Origin: Streptacidiphilus jiangxiensis
GTDB lineage: Bacteria; Actinomycetota; Actinomycetes; Streptomycetales; Streptomycetaceae
Length of the DNA stretch: 64,000 nucleotides
Direction: 5' to 3'
NCBI RefSeq assembly: GCF_900109465.1
Contig: NZ_FOAZ01000006.1
Span: 62,001-126,000, forward strand
Shown: in pieces, positions 58,156 to 64,000 of the stretch
Layout: every line of letters begins with the position of its first letter
Numbering within the stretch: position 1 is the first letter of the stretch
Notes under the pieces: model-generated
Databases searched by the model: none
Told to the model about the DNA's origin: nothing
The model's input: the letters and a program-made list of their open reading frames with translations, nothing else
Made by a program: the position numbers and the translations under genes

Positions 58156-60105
58156 TCAGCCCAGGGTCCACTGCTGGTTGCCGCCGCCGTTGCAGGTCCA
58201 CTCGTCGATCCTGGTGCCGTTGCCGGTGCCCTGGCCGTAGGCGTCGAGGCAGAGGCCGGAGGCCGCGTTGGTTAGGCTGCCGTCCGGGTGCAGCACCCAG
58301 GTCTGGCCCGCGCCGCCGTTGCAGGTCCAGATGTCGACGACGGTGCCGGGCGCGGTGCCGCCCTGGTAGCCGTCGAGGCACTTGAGGCTGCTGCCGCTGT
58401 AGACGGTGACGGCGCCGGAGGCGGTCAGGGTCAGGTGCTGGTTGCTGCCGCCGTTGCAGTCGTAGAGCTCCCACTGCGTGCCGTTGGTGGTGGCGGCGCC
58501 CGGGACGTCGAGGCAGCGGCCGGACTGGACACCGGTCAGTGTCTGGCCGGTCGGGGCGGCGCTGCCCGGCTGCCCGGCGCTCGCCAGGACGTAGGTGGTG
58601 ACGCTCCGGGCGGGCAGCGTCGCGGTGAGCGTGGAGCCGGAGACGCCGGGGGCGGCGACGGGGGCGAGGTTCTCCGTCGCGCTGGTGCGGATGCTCGCGG
58701 TCGACGTGAGCGTGCCGCTGCCGGCGTTGAGCGTGAGCGTGGTGGCGGAGCTGTTGGTGTTGGTGGCGACGACCGTCCAGGCGTTGTTCTGCCAGAAGGC
58801 GAGGGTCTGCACGCCGCTCGGGGAGCCGGCCACGGCGTAGCGGACGGCGCCCGGGCGCACGTACTTGCTGTACTGGCCGAGCGCGTAGAAGCGCTTGGTC
58901 GGATAGAGGGTCTGGTTGCCGTCGGTCGCGTAGTTCGGGTCGTAGTAGACCAGGCCGTCGTTCCACCCACCGGAGTTCACGGTGGTGGCGCAACTGCTGC
59001 TCGTCGTGGGGTCGCAGCCGAGCTCGGAGGAGAGCGCGGTCCACCACTGGAAGGCGCTGTCGTTGCCGTAGGCCAGGTCGTCGTAGACCGAGTTGGCCAG
59101 CGTCAGCGCGCCGGTGATGGTCGGGTCGTACTGCTGGCCGTAACCGCCGCCGCTGACCTGGCAGCAGATCTCGGTGGCCCACACGGGCTTGCCGCTGGTG
59201 GCGCCGAGCGCGCCGACCTGCTCCAACTGGCTGCCGGAGGGGAAGTTGTAGGTGTGGTGGGCGACGGCGCTGACGTAGCCGGGCGCGGAGGCGTCGGCGA
59301 GCCAGGTGGGTGCCTCGGAGGTGAGCTGGGTGGTCTGGCTGGACTCGTCCGCGATGACGGTGGTGGACAGCCCGGCGCTCCTGAGCGCGGAGCCGACCGC
59401 GTCGATGACGCCGGCGCGGGCCGAGGGCGCGACGGACATGCCCTCCTGTCCGCAGGAGCTGAACGAGTCGTCCGGTTCGTTCATGGGACTGATCTGGTCG
59501 AACGTCACCCCCTGGGCGGCGAAGTGGGCGGCGATCGTGGCGAGGTAACCGCCGTAGGCGGCGTCCTGGGCGGTGTTGATCGAGCCGCCGCAGCTCTTGC
59601 CGTCGGTGGTCCAGGCGGCCGGGGCGCTGTTGACGAAACCGATGAGGTCCGGGACTCCGTCGGCGGCGGCGAGGGAGAGGAACGCCCGGCCGCCGGGATC
59701 CCTGGTCCAGTCGTAGGTCCCGGAGGAGGTCAGGAACGTCTGCGGGGCGCGCGCGGGCACCGAGACGCCGGTGCCGCCTCCGCCGATGTTGTACCGGTAC
59801 TGGCTGAGCTGGATGCCGGAACTGGTGAAGAGCAGGTCGGCGGCCTGGGTCCGGGCGGTGGCGGAGAAGTTGGCGAGGTCGTCGGTCCACCAGGCGCCGG
59901 CGGCGCCGAAGCCGCTGACGGTCTGGGCGGCGCCGGTGATCTGCGCCGTCCCGGTGGCCTGGGCCGCCCCGGTCGCGGCGGTGGCGGAGTCGGGGCTGAC
60001 GGCGGGGAGCAGCGTGGTGGCGAGGGCCGCGCCCAGCGCGAGGACGGTTCGAACGGCTCGGCGCGGCCGGGCCGCGGGGCGGGCCGCGCGTATCGCACGG
60101 AACAT
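58156..60105 (-). CDS. Secreted GH30 endo-beta-1,6-galactanase-like enzyme with ricin-type CBM13
   Basis: A 649-residue exported enzyme from the ATG at 60105, with a signal peptide ending near ATAA. The GH30 barrel covers about 50-480: YRYNIGGGGTGVSVPA, the acid/base Glu in DQISPMNEPDDSF, and the nucleophile Glu in KPVWATEICCQVSGG. A C-terminal ricin-B/CBM13 domain (about 520-649) holds three repeats ending in QWELYDCNGGSNQHL, VVDIWTCNGGAGQTW and RIDEWTCNGGGNQQW. GH30_5 relatives of this build cut beta-1,6-galactan of arabinogalactan; I infer that substrate. A 16-bp LacI-type palindrome lies upstream at 60266. Confidence 0.9.
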   Translation of the reverse strand: MFRAIRAARPAARPRRAVRTVLALGAALATTLLPAVSPDSATAATGAAQATGTAQITGAAQTVSGFGAAGAWWTDDLANFSATARTQAADLLFTSSGIQLSQYRYNIGGGGTGVSVPARAPQTFLTSSGTYDWTRDPGGRAFLSLAAADGVPDLIGFVNSAPAAWTTDGKSCGGSINTAQDAAYGGYLATIAAHFAAQGVTFDQISPMNEPDDSFSSCGQEGMSVAPSARAGVIDAVGSALRSAGLSTTVIADESSQTTQLTSEAPTWLADASAPGYVSAVAHHTYNFPSGSQLEQVGALGATSGKPVWATEICCQVSGGGYGQQYDPTITGALTLANSVYDDLAYGNDSAFQWWTALSSELGCDPTTSSSCATTVNSGGWNDGLVYYDPNYATDGNQTLYPTKRFYALGQYSKYVRPGAVRYAVAGSPSGVQTLAFWQNNAWTVVATNTNSSATTLTLNAGSGTLTSTASIRTSATENLAPVAAPGVSGSTLTATLPARSVTTYVLASAGQPGSAAPTGQTLTGVQSGRCLDVPGAATTNGTQWELYDCNGGSNQHLTLTASGAVTVYSGSSLKCLDGYQGGTAPGTVVDIWTCNGGAGQTWVLHPDGSLTNAASGLCLDAYGQGTGNGTRIDEWTCNGGGNQQWTLG

Positions 60106-60265
60106 GGGGCTCCTGTCGGGTGGGGACGGAGCGGCGAGCCGACCGTGCCGCGGCTGCGGTCGAGGAGTCCTGTGGTGCGGTACGTCCGCGCGGGCTGCCG
60201 GACTCGCCGTCAGATGACGTGGTGCACCGGCGGATCGGCCGTCCGCGGCGTCCGGCCCGGGGATC

Positions 60266-60281
60266 ATGTTTGCGCAAACAT
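60266..60281. promoter_or_regulatory. LacI-type operator upstream of the GH30 gene
   Basis: ATGTTTGCGCAAACAT is a perfect 16-bp palindrome 161 bases before the GH30 start. It differs from the two sites in front of the ABC importer only in its central four bases (GCGC instead of ACGT), so it is probably bound by the LacI protein encoded at 60356. Confidence 0.82.
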
Positions 60282-60355
60282 CCGGGCCCGGTCAGCGAGT
60301 CTGAGCCCGTTGTCCGGAGGAAGTCAAGAGTGGCGGACGATCCGCCGACGATCCG

Positions 60356-61420
60356 TCAACCCGCGCTCGGCGCGGGCGCGGTGCTGGACCGCCGGACCAG
60401 ACGGGTGGGCACCAGCGCGGTGCCGGGCCCGGCCGACTGGTTGCGGATCTGCCCCAGCACGCCGTCCACACAGCGGCGCCCCACCTCGGCGAAGTCCTGG
60501 TGCACGGTGGTCAGTGGCGGGATGAAGGACGCCGACTCGGGGATGTCGTCGAACCCGACGACGCTGATGTCCTGCGGCACGCGCCGCCCGCGCTCGTGCA
60601 GGGCGCGCAGCAGCCCGAGCGCCATCTGGTCGTTCGCGGCGAAGACCGCGGTGCAGTCGTCCGGCACCAGCTTGCCCGCCTTGTAGCCGGACTCGGCCGA
60701 CCAGTCGCCGAACAGCAGCGGAGGGACGGTGCGCCCGGCCTCGCGCAGCGCGGCGAGCCAGGCCTCGGTGCGACGCTGGGCGGCGAAGGAGTCGGGCGGA
60801 CCGGCCAGGTGCCAGACGGTGCGGTGGCCGAGTTCGAGCAGGTGGTCGACGGCGGCCCGGGCTCCCCCGCGCTGGTCGGTGTCGACGACGGTGTAGCGGT
60901 CGCCTGCGTCGGAGTCCACCACGACGACCTGGACGTGCGGCGGGAGCGAGATCGTGGAGGTGTCCAGCAGGTGGACCTCCATGATGACGATGATGCCGTC
61001 GACCGCGAGCTCGCCGAGGCGGGTGAAGGCGCCGCGCACGTCCGTCTGCGTGGGCACGGCGACGGGCATCAGCGTGATCGCGTAGCCCTCCCGGGCGGCG
61101 GAGTCGGCGATGGCCTCCAGCGTGCGCACGTTGCCGGTGGTGGAAAGGTTGAACAGGATGACGCCGAGGGTGCGGAACTCGCCGTGCTTGAGGGCGCGGG
61201 CGGCGCTGTTGGGCCGGTAGCCCAACTCCCGCATGGCGGCGAGCACGCGCGTCCGGGTCTCCTCGATGACGCCCGGACTGCCGTTGGAGACCCGGGAGAC
61301 GGTCTGCGAGGAGACGCCCGCCAGCCGCGCGACGTCCGCCATCGACGCGCCACGGCGCCGGCGCGGCGCGGGCCCCTCGGCTCCGCTCGCTGCCGTCCCG
61401 ACCCCGGCCCTGTCCTCCAC
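60356..61420 (-). CDS. LacI-family transcriptional repressor
   Basis: A 354-residue protein; I start at the GTG at 61420, which follows CGAGGAGCGCC, though a GTG at 61441 is also open. The HTH is MADVARLAGVSSQTVSRVSN with the minor-groove hinge RPNSAARALKHGEF. The sugar-binding core has TLGVILFNLSTTGN, VDGIIVIMEV, VVVDSDAGDRYTVVDTDQRGGARAA, VWHLAGP, VFAANDQMALGLLRAL and DISVVGFDDIPESASF. It should bind the three palindromes at 60266, 61550 and 61595 and repress GH30 and the importer until a galactan-derived sugar is present. Confidence 0.95.
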   Translation of the reverse strand: MEDRAGVGTAASGAEGPAPRRRRGASMADVARLAGVSSQTVSRVSNGSPGVIEETRTRVLAAMRELGYRPNSAARALKHGEFRTLGVILFNLSTTGNVRTLEAIADSAAREGYAITLMPVAVPTQTDVRGAFTRLGELAVDGIIVIMEVHLLDTSTISLPPHVQVVVVDSDAGDRYTVVDTDQRGGARAAVDHLLELGHRTVWHLAGPPDSFAAQRRTEAWLAALREAGRTVPPLLFGDWSAESGYKAGKLVPDDCTAVFAANDQMALGLLRALHERGRRVPQDISVVGFDDIPESASFIPPLTTVHQDFAEVGRRCVDGVLGQIRNQSAGPGTALVPTRLVRRSSTAPAPSAG

Positions 61421-61549
61421 GGCGCTCCTCGCTCCTCCCACAGGACCGCGCCCGTCCGGCGCGTGGTCCGATCCAAACGTCCCGATCCAACCGGATCGAA
61501 GGGAGCTCTTGACTCCTTTTGGATCCCGATGTCAGCATCAGGTTACGCG

Positions 61550-61565
61550 ATGTTTACGTAAACAT
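61550..61565. promoter_or_regulatory. LacI-type operator 1 of the ABC importer
   Basis: ATGTTTACGTAAACAT, a perfect palindrome, lies 98 bases before the permease ATG and 130 from the divergent LacI gene. A TTGACT at 61509-61514 may be a -35 box, placing the operator across the transcription start. Confidence 0.85.
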
Positions 61566-61594
61566 CCAGGTCGTCGCCGTTCGCCTGCGCAGGA

Positions 61595-61610
61595 ATGTTT
61601 ACGTAAACAT
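61595..61610. promoter_or_regulatory. LacI-type operator 2 of the ABC importer
   Basis: A second, identical copy of ATGTTTACGTAAACAT, centred 45 bases from the first and 53 bases before the permease ATG. Paired LacI operators at such a distance permit cooperative binding or a short DNA loop. Confidence 0.85.
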
Positions 61611-61663
61611 GCGTCGCGCCGAGAGCGCCGCCGCCCCGGACTGTCCGACCACGAAGGAAGACC

Positions 61664-62572
61664 ATGACGGTTGCCCTGCCACCCGCCCGATCCCGAACCA
61701 CCCGCCGCTCCGGACGTGGCTGGATCGGCCTCGGGTTCACCGCACCGTTCCTGGCCGTCTTCGCCCTGGTCTTCCTCGCACCCATCGCCTACTCGATCTA
61801 CCTGAGCCTCTTCCAGGACCGCCTGATCGGTGGCACCACCTTCGTCGGGATCGACAACTACCGCCAGGCGCTGGGTGATCCGCAGTTCTGGGAGGGGCTG
61901 GGCCGGGTCGGGCTGTTCCTGCTGGTCCAGGTTCCGATCATGCTCGGCATCGCCCTGCTGGTGGCCCTGGCCCTGGACAGCGGCCGACTGTACGGGCGCG
62001 ACTTCTTCCGCATCACCGTGTTCCTGCCCTACGCCGTCCCCGCGGTCGTCGCCACGCTCATGTGGGGCTTCATGTACGGCACCAGGTTCGGCCTGGTCGC
62101 CGACCTCGACCACACCTTCGGCATCACCCTGCCGGACCCGCTCTCGCCGCACCTGATCCTCGCGGGCATCGGCAACATCGTCACCTGGGAGTTCATCGGC
62201 TACAACATGCTGATCTTCTACTCCGCGCTACGGGTGATCCCGCACTCCCTCTACGAGGCCGCGGCGATCGACGGCGCCGGCCAGTGGCGGATCGTCGGCG
62301 CGATCAAACTCCCCGCGATCCGGGGCGCGCTGGTGATCGCGACGATCTTCTCCATCATCGGCAGCTTCCAGCTGTTCAACGAGCCGAGCATCCTGCGGCC
62401 CCTGGTGCCCGACTCGGTGAGCACCTCCTACACCCCCAACCTCTACACCTACTCGCTGGCCTTCTCCGGCCAGCAGGAGGACTACGCCGCCACGGTCGCG
62501 ATCATCATGGGCCTGGTCACCATGGTCGTCGCCTACGCCTTCCAGCTGCGCGGCATGCGAAAGGAGGCCTGA
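61664..62572 (+). CDS. Sugar ABC transporter permease (MalF/UgpA-like)
   Basis: A 302-residue protein with six membrane helices after a basic N-terminus: WIGLGFTAPFLAVFALVFLA, FLLVQVPIMLGIALLVALAL and others. The ATPase-contacting EAA loop is YEAAAIDGAGQWRIVGAIKLP shortened to EAAAIDGAGQ. It is the first gene of the importer operon, 53 bases after the second LacI operator, and pairs with the permease gene at 62576. No ATPase gene is in the operon within the window; streptomycetes use the shared MsiK for such importers. Confidence 0.93.
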   Translation: MTVALPPARSRTTRRSGRGWIGLGFTAPFLAVFALVFLAPIAYSIYLSLFQDRLIGGTTFVGIDNYRQALGDPQFWEGLGRVGLFLLVQVPIMLGIALLVALALDSGRLYGRDFFRITVFLPYAVPAVVATLMWGFMYGTRFGLVADLDHTFGITLPDPLSPHLILAGIGNIVTWEFIGYNMLIFYSALRVIPHSLYEAAAIDGAGQWRIVGAIKLPAIRGALVIATIFSIIGSFQLFNEPSILRPLVPDSVSTSYTPNLYTYSLAFSGQQEDYAATVAIIMGLVTMVVAYAFQLRGMRKEA

Positions 62573-62575
62573 GCG

Positions 62576-63532
62576 ATGACCACCACGACGCCCGCCCCCG
62601 CCCGTCCCGACAAGAGCGGACGCCCCACCCGGACCGCGCGCCTGCGCACGCCCTCGCCCCGGCCCCGCCGTCGGGCCCACTCCGTCGACCGGCCGCGCCG
62701 CAGCAAGGCCCTGACCGCCCTGTCGGGCCTGGTGGTGCTCTACACCCTGGTGCCGCTCGCCTGGCTGGTCGTCAGCGCCACCAAGACGCAGGCCGATCTG
62801 CTCGGCTCCCCCGGGCTCTGGTTCAGCGGGCACTTCGCGCTGTGGGACAACATCTCCCAGACCCTGAGCTACGACCACCACGTCTTCCTGCGCTGGCTGC
62901 TCAACACCCTCCTCTACGTCGTCCTCGGCGCGGGGGGTGCCACCCTGCTGGCCGTCCTGGCCGGGTACGGGCTCGCCAAGTTCGACTTCCGCGGCAAGAA
63001 GGCCGTCTTCGCGGTCGTGATCGGCGCCGTCGCCGTGCCCGCCACGGCGCTCGCGGTGCCCACCTTCCTGATGTTCAGCAAGATGGGGCTGACCAACACC
63101 CCCTGGGCCGTGATCATCCCCTCGCTGGTGTCGCCGTTCGGCCTCTACCTGATGTGGGTCTTCGCCGCCGAGGCCGTGCCCACCGAACTGCTGGAAGCCG
63201 CCCGGGTCGACGGCTCGGGCGAGGTGCGCACCTTCTTCCGCATCGCCCTGCCGCTTCTCGCACCCGGCATCGTGACGGTGCTGCTCTTCACCGTGGTCGC
63301 GACCTGGAACAACTACTTCCTGCCGCTGATCATGATCAAGGACCCGAACTGGTACCCGCTGACCCTGGGCCTCAACGCCTGGAACGACCAGGCCGCGACC
63401 GCCGGCGGGCAGCCGGTCTTCAACCTCGTCATCACCGGCTCACTGCTGACCATCGTGCCGCTCGTCGCCGCCTTCCTGCTGCTCCAGCGCTTCTGGCAGT
63501 CGGGGTTGGCCGCAGGCAGCGTCAAGGAGTGA
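62576..63532 (+). CDS. Sugar ABC transporter permease (MalG/UgpE-like)
   Basis: A 318-residue protein. A 45-residue basic, Pro/Thr-rich cytoplasmic extension leads to six helices (ALSGLVVLYTLVPLAWLVVS, FLRWLLNTLLYVVLGAGGAT, VVIGAVAVPATALAVPTFLM and others). The EAA loop is ELLEAARVDGSGEVRTFFRI with LPLLAPG, the family hallmark. It starts three bases after the stop of the first permease gene and is followed by the substrate-binding lipoprotein gene, so all three form one importer. Confidence 0.93.
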   Translation: MTTTTPAPARPDKSGRPTRTARLRTPSPRPRRRAHSVDRPRRSKALTALSGLVVLYTLVPLAWLVVSATKTQADLLGSPGLWFSGHFALWDNISQTLSYDHHVFLRWLLNTLLYVVLGAGGATLLAVLAGYGLAKFDFRGKKAVFAVVIGAVAVPATALAVPTFLMFSKMGLTNTPWAVIIPSLVSPFGLYLMWVFAAEAVPTELLEAARVDGSGEVRTFFRIALPLLAPGIVTVLLFTVVATWNNYFLPLIMIKDPNWYPLTLGLNAWNDQAATAGGQPVFNLVITGSLLTIVPLVAAFLLLQRFWQSGLAAGSVKE

Positions 63533-63639
63533 CCCCCACCCCACACTCCCCCGGCCGACCGACTCGGCCGCGGGGCCGCACCACCCTGCCCATTTTGCCC
63601 GTCCTGCCCATCCGCACTGAGCACAACGGAGTGAACGCC

Positions 63640-64000
63640 TTGAGAGTCCCCGCCCGTCACGCCGTCAGAGGCATCGGACTGCTGTGCGCCGCGGCGCTGA
63701 GCCTGACCGCCTGCGCCTCCTCCAGCACCACCGGATCCGGCTCCGCGAACACCGCGTCCTCGGCCTCCGCCGTCCAGGCGGCCCTGGCCAAGGGCGGCAC
63801 CATCACCGTCTGGGCCTGGGAGCCGACCCTCAAGCAGGTCGTCACCGACTTCGAGGCCAAGTACCCGAAGGTGCACGTCAACCTGGTCAACGCCGGCACC
63901 GGCGACAAGCAGTACACCGCGCTGCAGAACGCCGTCCAGGCGGGCAACGGCGGGCCGGACGTGGCGCAGATCGAGTACTACGCGCTCGGTCAGTTCGCGC
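63640..64000 (+). CDS. Sugar-binding lipoprotein of the ABC importer, N-terminal part
   Basis: The right edge cuts this gene after about 120 residues. I take the TTG at 63640, which has GGAG eight bases upstream; the GTG at 63631 is an alternative. A lipoprotein signal is clear (GIGLLCAAALSLTACASS with the lipobox Cys), followed by a Ser/Thr linker and TITVWAWEPTLKQVVTDFEA, KYPKVHVNLVNAGTGDKQYT and NGGPDVAQIEYYALGQFA. This is a family 1-type extracellular solute-binding protein, the usual partner of the two permeases. Confidence 0.9.
   Translation, partial: MRVPARHAVRGIGLLCAAALSLTACASSSTTGSGSANTASSASAVQAALAKGGTITVWAWEPTLKQVVTDFEAKYPKVHVNLVNAGTGDKQYTALQNAVQAGNGGPDVAQIEYYALGQFA

Overview
High-GC actinobacterial chromosome, almost certainly a streptomycete (Streptomyces, Kitasatospora or a close relative). 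The evidence is extreme third-position G+C, a WhiB-like regulator, an ECF42-type sigma factor with its DGPF partner, a fused isobutyryl-CoA mutase (IcmF), PASTA-less Ser/Thr kinases with Pro/Thr-rich linkers, SpoIIE-type phosphatases, a DUF2637 membrane protein, rare TTA (bldA-type) codons in regulatory or secreted genes, and secreted glycoside hydrolases. I see no rRNA, tRNA, CRISPR array or intact insertion sequence.

Region 1 (1-1503) holds the end of an AhpD-like gene, a small secreted protein, a hypothetical gene and the decayed 3' end of a hydrolase. Region 2 (1496-13938) is the most interesting part: two divergent operons around a regulatory gap at 7799-8020. The rightward operon encodes a 65-residue RiPP-type precursor ending in NNNNTVC, a SPASM radical-SAM enzyme, an EpiD-like flavoprotein cysteine decarboxylase, an MFS exporter and a B12-dependent radical-SAM enzyme. 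No lanthionine synthetase is present. The leftward operon encodes a LuxR-type HTH protein fused to a domain 45 percent identical to the precursor leader, then a cyclase/ATPase regulator, a subtilisin-like protease, a GAF protein and an ATP-grasp ligase, all translationally coupled. I read this as a putative RiPP system of uncommon composition.

Region 3 (13960-20012) has a GNAT/MarR divergent pair around a perfect operator, then icmF, a 3-hydroxyisobutyryl-CoA hydrolase and a VOC protein (valine/isobutyryl-CoA metabolism). Region 4 (20128-33346) is mixed: DUF2637 protein, acetyltransferases, a PQQ-type propeller, the DGPF/ECF42 pair whose sigma factor is fused to a truncated tyrosine recombinase, an exported lipase-like hydrolase, SRAP protein, a phosphatase, small exported proteins and a WhiB-like protein. 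Gene remnants occur at 21930-22148 and 31351-31416.

Region 5 (33440-46137) carries two divergent Ser/Thr kinases, hydrolases, a ComB-like phosphatase, a methyltransferase, a GH64 beta-1,3-glucanase, a cold-shock protein and a large kinase-like/flippase-like membrane protein. Region 6 (46152-48189) is a redox operon (ApbE flavin transferase, ferric-reductase-like membrane protein) behind three tandem 11-bp repeats. Region 7 (48310-58044) has a hydrolase, an FMN-binding glutamate-synthase-like enzyme, two SpoIIE phosphatases, PhoU, a Bax-inhibitor-1 protein, a degenerate Nudix protein and a PPOX-type oxidoreductase. Region 8 (58156-64000) is a sugar-use locus: exported GH30 galactanase-like enzyme, LacI repressor and ABC importer, tied together by three near-identical 16-bp palindromes; the substrate-binding protein runs off the right edge.
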